Origin: Anaerolineales bacterium
Lineage (GTDB): Bacteria; Chloroflexota; Anaerolineae; 4572-78; J111
Assembly: GCA_015075185.1 (NCBI GenBank)
Contig: JABTUW010000003.1
Location: 1,178,001-1,242,000 of the forward strand
Direction of reading: 5' to 3'
DNA length: 64,000 bases
The notes under the pieces were generated by a model. It saw nothing but the letters and a program-made list of their open reading frames with translations. It made no database searches and was not told the origin of the DNA. This document shows, in pieces, positions 16,391-25,591 of the stretch (position 1 is its first letter; each line of letters begins with the position of its first letter). A program made the position numbers and the translations under genes.

Positions 16391-19300
16391 CCGTACACCT
16401 CCAGCGTAACTTTTACTTTTGTTCCTTCCTTTGGCCCGGACAGAATAACCAACGTTCCACCCAGTTTCTCTACTCGCTCCCGCATGCTGGTGAGACCCAG
16501 GCCGCCTTTACCCGCTACAGCCTGGGGGTCAAATCCTGAACCGTTGTCTGCTACTTCCAAATCGATTCGCCCATCACTGGCTCCAATCGAAACTATAATG
16601 GCAGTGGCAGCGGCATGCTTCAAAGCATTGTTCAGGGCTTCCAGGGTAATGTGATAAAGCGCCTCTTCAACCGGACTAGGCAGGTCAAGCATCATCTCCG
16701 CCTGCAATTGGGCCTGGACTCCGCTTCGGCGCTCGACGGCATCCAGCCGCTGCCGCAAAGCGCCCACCAGCCCTTCCTGGGCTAATGCCAGCGGCCGTAG
16801 TTCGTAAACCAACAAGCGCATCTCCTTGAGAGCTTGTTGAGCAATCTGGCCCAATTCGGCCAGGCAATTATTCACCTGGGCCATATCGCCCAGCTCAAAA
16901 GCTTCTCGTCCAACCTTGGCAAAGAGATTGACACTGTATAACAACTGTGTTACCGAGTCGTGCAAATCACGAGCCAGCCGCGCCCGCTCCTCCATTACTG
17001 CCGACCGCTCGGCCATTTGGCGCAGCCGGGCGCTCTCCACTACCACCCCCACCTGGTCGGCAATGGTAGTTAACAAGGCGATCTCTTCTACGTTGAAATG
17101 GGGTTGCTCCTTGGCTCTGGCGACGCTTAAAACACCTAACATCTGCCCTCGCGCTCTCATAGGAACACCGACATAAGCCTGAAAGCTTATCCGCCCCGCC
17201 TCGACCGAGCGTGGGTCTACAGCTACGTCGGGCACGATCAATGGGTCGCCATTCTTGATGACCCGACCTGGCAGCCCCGTACCGACCGGCAGCATCTCTA
17301 GTTGAGCCGCCAGTTCATGCGGCAAGTTCTGCTGGACAGCCAGATGGAGCGTCTCTCCCGTTTCATTCAATAAATGGATGACCCCAATCTGGCTGCGCAT
17401 GGCTCCCAACACCCGCTCCAAGATCAGCTTGAGCATCATCTTCAGGTCCAGCGACTCGCTGGCGACGGCGGTCACTTCATAGAGAGCCGTTAACTCGCGG
17501 GTCCGGTCGGCAACGCGCTGCTCCAATTCTTCGGTGTAGCGCTGCACCTGCTCAAACAAGCGGGCATTCTCGAGGGCAATCGCCAGTTGGTCGGCTACTT
17601 CACGGACAATATCTACCTGGTCAACTGAAAAAACGGTCGGGCTGGTCTCCCACAAATTGACGGATCCAATCAGCTCGCCGTGAGCAATGAGGGGAAAAAG
17701 GGTCCCGAAATGGGTTCCCTCAGCAGACGCAGCCTCTATTATTTTTGGCGGCAGGGCATCCGGCATAGCATCCACCCGCGCAGAAATAACTTTACCTAGC
17801 CTTAACTCGCCAATCATATTATTATATAAATCAAGCGGCGTCCGTGTGCCTGCTTTCGTTCTAGTCTCCGTATCAACATCTACAGCCAGGGTTAATATCT
17901 CATTGGCCGGAAAATCGAAGACCGAGACGGCGGTCCGCCGGCAGGAGGCCAGCCGCCGAATGTGGCGCAAGGCAATCTGAGCAATCTCCTCCGGCGAGCG
18001 TGCGGCCAGAATGGCCCGGTCAATTTCGTGCAGGACGTGCAGGCGCTCGGCATGCTGCTCACTTTTGGTATAGAGCCGGGCATTTTGAATGGCGATGGCG
18101 GCCTGGTCGGCAAAAGCCTGAAGACGCTCGGCGTCGGCAGACGTGAAAACCCCTGGAGTGGCGCTATCGAGATTGAGAATACCGATGACTTCTGACTGCA
18201 CCCGGATAGGCACGCCGACATAAGCGCGCAGCCACGACTCATCCTTAACCACCCAGTCAGGGTGGTTTTGAGTCTCAGGAATCACCACCGGCTGGCCTGT
18301 CTCGACCATGCGGCGCAGGATGGGGGTGTCGGCCAGCGAGTGCTGTGATTTCAACACCGCTTCTGCTCGCCCTTGTTCGGCATAGCCCTGGGCACGGACC
18401 ACATGAGTGAGACCAGCCTCAATGAGCGCAATATTAACCAGCTTATGCTGGACGACTCGCCCGACATTGCTCAAGATACGGTCCAGTACATCTTCCAAAT
18501 TGAGGGTGCTGTTGAGCGCCGCCGCGGTATCGCGCAAGGCTTCCGCCTCTTGCCGGCGTTGGGCTTCGGCCTCGAATAACTGAGCTTGCTGGATAGCAAT
18601 GGCCAATTGGTCGGCTACCCCACGAGCAATTTTTACATCCTCCTCAGAAAAAGCATCGGGATGATCGGTCCATAAACTAACGGCTCCGATGAGGGCTTCG
18701 TTGGTAAGGAGGGGTAAGGAGATACCGGTCCGAATGCCTTCAGCAAAGAGAATATTACCCATCGGTAGTGATCGAGGATCGGCATGGACGAAAATTTGAC
18801 CTTTCCGTAGTTCATCAATGATAAACTGGAATCCCTCCGCTGGTAGATGGATACCAGCCTTTACTTGGGTCTCGTTCTCGACTTCGACACTTAAGTACAC
18901 GACTTCATTCGTTTCAGAATCTAACAGGACAAGGGCAGTCCGCCGACAGGGCACCAGGCGTCGAATGTGGCGCAAAGCTGTCTGGGCGATCTCTTGCGGC
19001 GAGTGCGCCGCCAGAATGGCCCGGTCTATCTCATGCAAAACCTCCAGGCGACCGGCGTAACGGTTGAGCGCCTTTTCGGCCTGCTGGCGCTCAGTGACGT
19101 CGCGGATGATGATACTGCTTTTTTGTTCTCCATTTTGATCCGTAAATATCGTACTGGTCATTTCACCCAAAAATTTCGTCCCATCGTTACGCACAAAGGT
19201 CAGTTCGCCGCTGAATTTGCCGGTGCGACCGCGCTCGGCCAGGCCTGAGGCCAGGCGCGGGTCTGAAGCATCCAAGATGCTGCTCCGCCCGCCCTGGCGC

Positions 19301-20718
19301 AACTCCTCTTCTGTTTTTCCAAAAAGCCGGCAAGCCGCCTCATTCGCGGCCAGGATGCTCCCATCCGGCCGGCCAAGCAAGACCGCGTCAAGGCTATTGG
19401 TAAAGAGGGAGCGATACCGTTCTTCGCTGGCTTGCAAGGAAGCAAAGGAAGCCTGCAATTGTTCCGCCATCCAGTTGAATGAACGGGCTAATTGGCCCAC
19501 TTCATCATGGCGATTCGTCGCCATTCGTTGCGTCCAGTCCCCTTGGGCCAATGCTCTGGCCGATTGATTCAGGCGTAGAACCGGTCGAGTTACCCAGCGA
19601 GCCGTCAAGGTGGCGATGGCAATTGCCCCCAGCAGCGACACAGCGATGAGCAGGGTTGTGTTGCGATTGTTGGCGTTGATATGGGCCATAAAGTCTGATT
19701 CGGGAATGGCGACCACAATCAGCCAATCCAAACCGTACTCATCTCGATAAGGGGTTGCCTGGGCAAATTGCCTTTCCCCGGCCAAGTCGAAATAAAACGG
19801 CTGGGCCGTGCTGATGTTCGCCAGCGTCCCAAACTGCTGTTCCAGGGAATGCGTGGCACTTTGCGCCACCGGATCAGCGCTTTCCAGCGCAGAGAGCCGC
19901 TTTATGTCATCCCCCACCCGGATAAAGGGCTGCGTAATGGTGGATGAGGCCACCAGCAAGCCATCTCGGTCAACGATGAACGTTTCCCCATTTTTTGAAA
20001 CTGGCAAACTCTGTAAGAAGTCGCCAAGTCCCTTCAGGGTCAGAGAGGTATCCAGCACTCCCAGCAGGTGTTTATCTGCGGCATAGATCGGAACGACTGC
20101 GTCAAGGCCAACATCGCCACTTGACCACATAAAGATAGGCGTCCAGGTGGGTTGGCCGGCCTGCACGGCGGCCTGGTACCAGGGCCGAGGGCGGGGATCG
20201 TAATCAGGCAGAGAGTTGACAAGTTCGCGCCCACCCTGGGGCATAATCTTATACGCTTCGAGGGTGTAGCCGGTTTTTGCCGAGGCAATGGCTGCCACCC
20301 AATCTACGCCCAATGTCTTCCGCGTTGCCCCAACGTACTCGCGCTGCTCGCTGGCATAGGCCAGCGAGATAACCGAATCAAAGCGCTGGATTTGGGTCAG
20401 AAAATGTTGCTCCATTGCCTCCAGGTTGTATGCGTCCAACTGTCCCAATTGGATGCCGTCCAGGTTAAGCTGGTTGATGAGCCGGGGTGTGGCCAGGTAG
20501 GCGTCGAGATGCTGTTGGATACGGGCAGTGACTTCATGCTGCAACTGGCCGGCCAGGTTAGTGACCGCATTTTGGCCATTGCGAAAGGCCAGATAGCCGG
20601 TCAGCCCAACGGCTCCCATAATAATCAGCACAAATGGCGCCGCCATAACTATCTGTAATGGCAGTTTGCCGATTAGGTGATTCATTAAGGCGACGGCGGG
20701 GTTGAACAATTTTCTCAT
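16387..20718 (-). CDS. Very large membrane sensor histidine kinase (Cache-HAMP-PAS-4xGAF-HisKA_3)
   Basis: A 1443-residue NarX-type kinase. It begins with a TM helix at about 20-43, an extracytoplasmic double-Cache-like sensor to about 350, a second TM and a HAMP domain ('LNQSARALAQGDWTQRM'), then a PAS domain near 430-545. Four GAF domains follow, and GAF1 and GAF3 are close duplicates ('LHEIDRAILAAHSPQEIAQ' and 'LHEIDRAILAARSPEEIAQ'). The output is HisKA_3 with His in 'LARDLHDSVTQ' and an HATPase with 'ALNNALKHA' and 'GGLGLTSMRERV'. The stop overlaps the LuxR-type regulator start. It faces away from the redox-themed operon across a 374-base gap. Confidence 0.95.
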   Translation of the reverse strand: MRKLFNPAVALMNHLIGKLPLQIVMAAPFVLIIMGAVGLTGYLAFRNGQNAVTNLAGQLQHEVTARIQQHLDAYLATPRLINQLNLDGIQLGQLDAYNLEAMEQHFLTQIQRFDSVISLAYASEQREYVGATRKTLGVDWVAAIASAKTGYTLEAYKIMPQGGRELVNSLPDYDPRPRPWYQAAVQAGQPTWTPIFMWSSGDVGLDAVVPIYAADKHLLGVLDTSLTLKGLGDFLQSLPVSKNGETFIVDRDGLLVASSTITQPFIRVGDDIKRLSALESADPVAQSATHSLEQQFGTLANISTAQPFYFDLAGERQFAQATPYRDEYGLDWLIVVAIPESDFMAHINANNRNTTLLIAVSLLGAIAIATLTARWVTRPVLRLNQSARALAQGDWTQRMATNRHDEVGQLARSFNWMAEQLQASFASLQASEERYRSLFTNSLDAVLLGRPDGSILAANEAACRLFGKTEEELRQGGRSSILDASDPRLASGLAERGRTGKFSGELTFVRNDGTKFLGEMTSTIFTDQNGEQKSSIIIRDVTERQQAEKALNRYAGRLEVLHEIDRAILAAHSPQEIAQTALRHIRRLVPCRRTALVLLDSETNEVVYLSVEVENETQVKAGIHLPAEGFQFIIDELRKGQIFVHADPRSLPMGNILFAEGIRTGISLPLLTNEALIGAVSLWTDHPDAFSEEDVKIARGVADQLAIAIQQAQLFEAEAQRRQEAEALRDTAAALNSTLNLEDVLDRILSNVGRVVQHKLVNIALIEAGLTHVVRAQGYAEQGRAEAVLKSQHSLADTPILRRMVETGQPVVIPETQNHPDWVVKDESWLRAYVGVPIRVQSEVIGILNLDSATPGVFTSADAERLQAFADQAAIAIQNARLYTKSEQHAERLHVLHEIDRAILAARSPEEIAQIALRHIRRLASCRRTAVSVFDFPANEILTLAVDVDTETRTKAGTRTPLDLYNNMIGELRLGKVISARVDAMPDALPPKIIEAASAEGTHFGTLFPLIAHGELIGSVNLWETSPTVFSVDQVDIVREVADQLAIALENARLFEQVQRYTEELEQRVADRTRELTALYEVTAVASESLDLKMMLKLILERVLGAMRSQIGVIHLLNETGETLHLAVQQNLPHELAAQLEMLPVGTGLPGRVIKNGDPLIVPDVAVDPRSVEAGRISFQAYVGVPMRARGQMLGVLSVARAKEQPHFNVEEIALLTTIADQVGVVVESARLRQMAERSAVMEERARLARDLHDSVTQLLYSVNLFAKVGREAFELGDMAQVNNCLAELGQIAQQALKEMRLLVYELRPLALAQEGLVGALRQRLDAVERRSGVQAQLQAEMMLDLPSPVEEALYHITLEALNNALKHAAATAIIVSIGASDGRIDLEVADNGSGFDPQAVAGKGGLGLTSMRERVEKLGGTLVILSGPKEGTKVKVTLEVYG

Positions 20719-21092
20719 CGTCGTTTGAATTCCTTATCGGCCTGGACTCCGGCTTCTCGGATGATCACTCACCGTTGAGCTGACCTATCAATTCAATAGT
20801 AGTTTGGCTGGTCCTGAAGAAAATTAAGCGAAGCAGGTGTTTACCTGACCCAATAGGCAGCTTTTTTTTATCATTTTTAGGTTAATTGGGGTCGGACGGC
20901 AAACTGATTGGGGTCACTTGCTAAAGTATAACATAGTTAACTGCTTTTTGGGAGTCGTTGCGAGAATTCTCTCGCAGGTGCGGAAAGAACGGATCATTTC
21001 GTAAGTCAAGCAAGACTTCCCGATAACACTGGAATATAGCCAGGAAGTATGGTATTATCAGAACGCTCGCTAATCCCATAAGGAGAAGAAAA
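20719..21092. other. Divergent intergenic region between the large kinase and the CMD / kinase operon
   Basis: This 374-base, AT-rich stretch holds no gene of merit. It contains a perfect palindrome at 20959-20976 (separate entry) and a possible -10 hexamer TATTAT at 21053-21058 before the operon start. A T-run at 20863-20870 is not preceded by a strong stem. Regulatory content for both flanking operons is likely but unproven. Confidence 0.5.
20959..20976. promoter_or_regulatory. Palindrome, possible operator
   Basis: TGCGAGA (20959-20965) and TCTCGCA (20970-20976) form perfect 7-base arms around ATTC, and the centre also reads as the self-complementary GAGAATTCTC. It lies about 117 bases upstream of the gene at 21093 and 240 bases from the large kinase start, in the only divergent gap between two signalling operons. 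Short, even arms with a small spacer fit a dimeric regulator site better than a terminator. Confidence 0.4.
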
Positions 21093-21659
21093 ATGAAACG
21101 CCAAACACTTGTTGAATATAAAGATGCATCGCCGGAAATTCAGGCAATCTATGATGAAGTGATGGAAGTTATCGGCAGTCCAAATGTATTCAATTTTCTT
21201 AAAGCTTTCGGAAATAATGAGAAAGTGTTACGCGCCTTCTGGTCAATGCTCAGATATACCCTTTTGGAAGGCGATGTTCCTGCTTTACTTAAACAGTTGA
21301 TCCTCTTCAGAATATCCATAGAATATGGCAATACCTATTGTGCTTCCTTACATGGACGGACAGTCCTTAGAATAGACCCAACCATTACTTATGATGAATT
21401 AATAGCTATGTCTGAGGGGGGGGATATGGATATACCAGCTTCTTACGGGGTAGCCATTGAACTTGTAACCCAAATGGCCCTGCACCCCAAAACAGTGGCG
21501 GCTGAAGATTTTGATTTTGAGGAACAATTACGGGATGAAGGATTTTCGGAGCAAGAAATAGATGAACTGATATCCGTAGCCGGTTTTGGAGTGCTGCTGA
21601 ATACCATGACCGATATTGTTCATATACCTACCGAAGCACCTTTGGCCCCAGCTACATAA
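21093..21659 (+). CDS. AhpD/carboxymuconolactone decarboxylase-like protein lacking one CxxC cysteine
   Basis: A 188-residue helical protein with the CMD-type centre 'EYGNTYCASLHGRT' (residues 77-90). In AhpD-like peroxidase relatives the site is E..CxxC..H; here Cys83 and His87 are kept, but the position three before Cys83 is Asn80, so a disulfide cannot form there. This suggests a single-Cys thiol sensor, a decarboxylase-like role or a non-enzymatic member. AAGGAG lies before the ATG. The next gene, a histidine kinase, starts 35 bases after its stop, making this the first gene of a four-gene operon. Confidence 0.7.
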   Translation: MKRQTLVEYKDASPEIQAIYDEVMEVIGSPNVFNFLKAFGNNEKVLRAFWSMLRYTLLEGDVPALLKQLILFRISIEYGNTYCASLHGRTVLRIDPTITYDELIAMSEGGDMDIPASYGVAIELVTQMALHPKTVAAEDFDFEEQLRDEGFSEQEIDELISVAGFGVLLNTMTDIVHIPTEAPLAPAT

Positions 21660-21693
21660 AAGGTGTCACCTGAACAAACCAAGAGGAGCTCTG

Positions 21694-23268
21694 ATGTTAG
21701 CAGAAGGATCCCTTTCGAGATTAACCCGATACGAATCCCTCTTTGAGCTATCCAGTGAAATTAATACAGCCAGTGAAATTGCTCGAGTGGGCGATTTAAT
21801 GGCCCGCCGGCTCAAGTATGTTGCCGACGTTTTTTCATGGCGCTATCTTAGTATCGAGGGTGAAAGTATAGGCTCTTCAAACAGTGAAGGGAACGTGCTG
21901 ATTATTGATGGGTATCAAGGAACGGCGACGCTGACCCATGTTCTGCCAGATCATCTGTCGAGTGTTGAGACCAAGTTGTGGGCAAATCGAAAAACTTGTT
22001 TTCTGGCTGGGGAGACGCTTGCCGAAGCAAAAGAGTCTTTACCCAAGCAGTTTAAAAAAAATGATGTTGTCCAATTATTTGCCTGCCCTCATTTTAGGGC
22101 CGGAGAACTTCAGGGTCTATCTATTTTTAGTAGGCGGAGGCAAGCCTTTAGTGAGTTAGATATCAAGTTTATCAGCTTAGCTGCCCAGTTCTTTCACGAA
22201 AAAGTATTCATGTTATGGGAGCAGAGAAAGCTGCGTGACCTGGAACAAGCCTATCTGCAACAAGAAATTATGTTGCGCCAGAATGAAAAGTTGGCCACGC
22301 TGGGGAAGCTCAGCGCCGGGGTAGCCCACGAGCTTAATAATCCCGCTGCCGCCGCTCAACGCAGTGCCGAACAGTTACAAGCTGCCATTATAAAGTTAGA
22401 TCAGGCCGAATTCAGCTTAGGGCAGTCGAATCTTTCAGCCTCGAAACTTGAGGTTTTAGAGATGTATACCTGGATGATCCAGGAGCGGGCCAAAGAGCCG
22501 CTTGATTTGGATCCCTTAAGCAGGAGTGATCAGGAATATGAAGTAGAAGCCTGGCTGACAGATCAAGAGGTAGAAGATGCCTGGGAGCTGGCCCCTATGC
22601 TGGTTAATATCGGCTTTGATTGCTCAAAGTTATCACACCTGGCCGCAAACTTCAGCCCCGAAGAATTTCCATTGGTTGCGGCTTTGCTGAGTAATAGATA
22701 CAACACGTATAATTTACTGGTAGAAATTGGGCAGGGCACAAGTCGAATTAGTGAGATTGTAAAAGCTCTAAAATCATACACGTATCTTGACCAGGCTCCG
22801 GTCCAATCCGTTGATATTCATGAAGGGTTGAATGATACGCTGGTGATGCTGCGTAGTAAGCTTAAAGCCGGGGTGCAAGTCCGGCGTGAATATGCCGAAG
22901 ATCTGCCTCGAATTGAGGCTTTTGGCAGTGAGCTTAATCAGGTTTGGACCAATATCATAGATAACGCGGTTAGCGCTATGGAAGGACAGGGCGAGATTGT
23001 CCTGAGAACCTACCGGCAAGACGCCTGGGTAATTGTGGAAATTAAGGATACGGGGCCTGGCATTCCCCAACATATTCAAGCAAAAATCTTTGACCCCTTT
23101 TTTACCACCAAACCACCGGGAAAAGGTACGGGGCTGGGGTTAAGTATCAGCCACACCATCATTGTCCAAAAGCATAAAGGCAAGATCGCCGTTTACTCAA
23201 GGCCGGGAGAAACCTGTTTTGAAGTTAAACTCCCTTTAAACTCTGAGACTCCGCAAGTAGAAGCATAA
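21694..23268 (+). CDS. Soluble sensor histidine kinase with GAF-like sensor
   Basis: A 524-residue cytoplasmic kinase. The start at 21694 is chosen because GAGGAG precedes it; the longer frame from 21616 overlaps the previous gene. Residues 1-165 look like a GAF sensor ('ELDIKFISLAAQFFHEKVFML' leads into a coiled coil). The H-box is 'GKLSAGVAHELNNPAAAA', followed by an unusually long helical insert before the ATPase domain. The HATPase has 'NIIDNAVSAMEGQG', 'DTGPGIP' and 'GTGLGLSISHTI'. It lies 39 bases before the REC / reductase-like fusion, its probable partner. Confidence 0.9.
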   Translation: MLAEGSLSRLTRYESLFELSSEINTASEIARVGDLMARRLKYVADVFSWRYLSIEGESIGSSNSEGNVLIIDGYQGTATLTHVLPDHLSSVETKLWANRKTCFLAGETLAEAKESLPKQFKKNDVVQLFACPHFRAGELQGLSIFSRRRQAFSELDIKFISLAAQFFHEKVFMLWEQRKLRDLEQAYLQQEIMLRQNEKLATLGKLSAGVAHELNNPAAAAQRSAEQLQAAIIKLDQAEFSLGQSNLSASKLEVLEMYTWMIQERAKEPLDLDPLSRSDQEYEVEAWLTDQEVEDAWELAPMLVNIGFDCSKLSHLAANFSPEEFPLVAALLSNRYNTYNLLVEIGQGTSRISEIVKALKSYTYLDQAPVQSVDIHEGLNDTLVMLRSKLKAGVQVRREYAEDLPRIEAFGSELNQVWTNIIDNAVSAMEGQGEIVLRTYRQDAWVIVEIKDTGPGIPQHIQAKIFDPFFTTKPPGKGTGLGLSISHTIIVQKHKGKIAVYSRPGETCFEVKLPLNSETPQVEA

Positions 23269-23307
23269 TTCTATTGACCAAATAACCTAAGCTCCAGGAG
23301 GGGCCTC

Positions 23308-24969
23308 ATGGCCAGTCCCATTATTCTAATCGTTGATGACGACATCCAGGTGTGCAACGCGGTTGAGCGTGATTTAAGGCAGCATTATCGCCAGGACTAT
23401 CGCATTATGAAAGCCACATCCGGCGCTGTGGCTTTAGAAACCGTGCAACGGCTTAAGCAGCGCAATGACCAGATGGCCCTCTTTCTGGTAGATCAACGCA
23501 TGCCGGGCATGGAAGGTGTTGAGTTCCTGGCCGAAGCCATGAAATTTTACCCCGATGCCCGCAAAGTGTTGCTGACCGCTTATGCCGATACCCAGGCGGC
23601 AATTGCCGCCATCAACCTGATCGGGCTGGATCACTACCTGATGAAGCCCTGGAGTCCCCCGGAACAAAATCTTTATCCCGTTCTGGATGACCTCCTCAGC
23701 GATTGGCTGGCCACCGCCGAAATGCCCTTTGATGGCATCCGGGTCGCCGGCACGCTTTGGTCGGCTAAATCTCACACCATTAAAGACTTCCTGGCTCGCA
23801 GTCAAATTCCCTACCAATGGTTGGATATTGAACAGGACGCCGAAGCCAGGGTTTTGGTGGACGCAGTCAACCAGGAAGAGTATCGCTTACCCGTCCTCTT
23901 TTTCCCCGATGGCAGTACCTTAATTGACCCGCACATCACCACGGTGGCGGCAAAAGTAGGGTTGCGCACGCAAGCGACGCAGCCCTTTTATGACCTTATT
24001 ATTATTGGGGCCGGACCGGCTGGATTAGCCGGTGCTGTCTATGGGGCTTCTGAAGGATTACGGACCCTGCTTATTGATAAAGAAACCACCGGCGGCCAGG
24101 CCGGCACCAGTTCCCGCATTGAAAATTACCTGGGTTTTCCCAATGGGTTAAGCGGCGCTGATTTGGCTCGACGGGCCACCGCCCAGGCTACACGCCTGGG
24201 AGCTGAGATATTGACGGCGCAAGAGGTCACTCAGATACGTGTGGACGACCCCTATCGTTTTGTTAAGCTGGCTGATGGAACTGAATTGAGTTGTAAAGCG
24301 CTCATAATCGCCACCGGGGTATCATTACGCACCCTTGATATCCTTGGCATTGAAGCCCTCACCGGAGCCGGGGTTTATTACGGAGCTGCCTTAACCGAGG
24401 CCGCCCATTACAAAGGTAAGCCTGTCTTTGTAGTGGGTGGAGCCAACTCAGCCGGTCAGGGAGCTATGTTTTTCTCGCGTTACGCCAGCAAAGTAACCAT
24501 GCTGGTACGCGGCAGTTCTTTGCAAAACGGCATGTCGCAATATCTGATTGACCAGATCAACCGCACAGAGAACATCGAGGTGCGGGTGCGCACCAGCGTC
24601 ATCGAAGCAATCGGCACAGACCGGCTGGAAGCGGTGGTGATTAAGGACAATGATACCGGTGACATCGAAACCGTGCCCGCCGCCGCCCTGTTTGTGTTTA
24701 TCGGGGCCAAACCCCATTCAGAGTTTGTGGCTGATGTTGTCGAACGAAACGAGGCGGGCTTCATTTTAACCGGGCCGGATTTAATCCGCGACGGTCGCCG
24801 GCCCAAAAACTGGCGGCTGGGCCGGGACCCCTTCCTACTGGAGACCAGCGTGCCGGGCATCTTTGCGGTGGGTGATATCAGGCAGGACACGATCAGGCGG
24901 GTGGCTTCAGCGGTGGGGCAAGGCTCGACGGCGATCAGCTTTGTCCATCAATACTTAAAAACTGTTTAA
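23308..24969 (+). CDS. REC / thioredoxin-fold / thioredoxin-reductase-like fusion without CxxC motifs
   Basis: A 553-residue fusion. The receiver (1-125) is intact: acidic pair 'VDDD', acceptor Asp62 in 'FLVDQRMPG', Thr90 and Lys113. Residues 142-225 resemble a glutaredoxin/thioredoxin fold, including the cis-Pro-like 'RLPVLFFPDGS', but the redox site reads 'WSAKS' instead of CxxC. From 228 on is a thioredoxin-reductase-like flavoprotein with FAD site 'IIGAGPAGLAGA', pyridine-nucleotide site 'VVGGANSAGQGA' and C-terminal 'GIFAVGDIRQD'. The reductase disulfide is also gone: 'GAGVYYGAALTE' replaces the usual Cys-x-x-Cys. By eye the whole chain has only two cysteines (16 and 329). Probably a phosphorylation-controlled NAD(P)H-flavin output (inference). 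Confidence 0.92.
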   Translation: MASPIILIVDDDIQVCNAVERDLRQHYRQDYRIMKATSGAVALETVQRLKQRNDQMALFLVDQRMPGMEGVEFLAEAMKFYPDARKVLLTAYADTQAAIAAINLIGLDHYLMKPWSPPEQNLYPVLDDLLSDWLATAEMPFDGIRVAGTLWSAKSHTIKDFLARSQIPYQWLDIEQDAEARVLVDAVNQEEYRLPVLFFPDGSTLIDPHITTVAAKVGLRTQATQPFYDLIIIGAGPAGLAGAVYGASEGLRTLLIDKETTGGQAGTSSRIENYLGFPNGLSGADLARRATAQATRLGAEILTAQEVTQIRVDDPYRFVKLADGTELSCKALIIATGVSLRTLDILGIEALTGAGVYYGAALTEAAHYKGKPVFVVGGANSAGQGAMFFSRYASKVTMLVRGSSLQNGMSQYLIDQINRTENIEVRVRTSVIEAIGTDRLEAVVIKDNDTGDIETVPAAALFVFIGAKPHSEFVADVVERNEAGFILTGPDLIRDGRRPKNWRLGRDPFLLETSVPGIFAVGDIRQDTIRRVASAVGQGSTAISFVHQYLKTV

Positions 24970-25011
24970 GTCAATTAGAGTCTGAAACCCGCATTGTGGA
25001 GAGAGACAAGA

Positions 25012-25578
25012 ATGCTAGAGCGCAGCAAGCTCTGGCCGTGGCTGGCAACTGCCGCCGTTTTCATCCTGGCGGCGGTTGCGCTTCACCTCCAGGGGCGTTT
25101 TTGGCGGTGTACCTGCGGCCAGATTTATCTCTGGGCGGGTGACATCTGGAGTTCCGACAACTCGCAGCACCTGCTTGACCCGTACAGCTTCACCCATATC
25201 CTCCACGGCTTCGTCTTTTTCTGGCTGCTGGCCTGGGGGTTGCCCCGGCTGGCTCCGGCCTGGCAGCTCTGCCTGGCCCTGACCGTCGAGGCGCTGTGGG
25301 AGGTGATCGAGAATTCCGAGTTCATCATCCAGCGCTACCGCGAGACGACCCTGGCGCTCGGCTACCAGGGCGATACCATTATCAATTCCCTAAGCGACAT
25401 CCTGCTCGCCGGCCTGGGCTTTATGCTGGCCCGGCAGCTTGGCTTCCGCCGCTCGCTGGCGCTCTTTGTGATAACGGAACTGGTCTTACTGCTCTGGATC
25501 AAGGACAGCCTGATTTTGAATGTGATCATGCTGCTCTACCCCATCGAGGCGATCAAAGCGTGGCAGGTGGGGCCTTAG
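25012..25578 (+). CDS. DUF2585 / UPF0314-like membrane protein
   Basis: A 188-residue membrane protein with about five helices. The start at 25012 follows a GGAGAGAG site; the longer frame from 24994 is less likely. Conserved marks of the DUF2585 family are 'WRCTCGQIYLWAGDIWSSD', 'SQHLLDPYSFTHILHG', 'EALWEVIENSEFII' and 'GYQGDTIINSLSD'. The paired Cys of 'CTCG' and several Asp, Glu and His residues on loop edges could bind metal or form a disulfide. Function is unknown. It lies 42 bases after the REC / reductase-like fusion and probably closes the operon; a repeat begins just downstream. Confidence 0.8.
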   Translation: MLERSKLWPWLATAAVFILAAVALHLQGRFWRCTCGQIYLWAGDIWSSDNSQHLLDPYSFTHILHGFVFFWLLAWGLPRLAPAWQLCLALTVEALWEVIENSEFIIQRYRETTLALGYQGDTIINSLSDILLAGLGFMLARQLGFRRSLALFVITELVLLLWIKDSLILNVIMLLYPIEAIKAWQVGP

Positions 25579-25591
25579 GGGTGATTTGCCT

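Noticed and set aside
21616..21693. Longer start for the histidine kinase
   Set aside because: It overlaps the previous gene in another frame and lacks a ribosome site; 21694 has GAGGAG.
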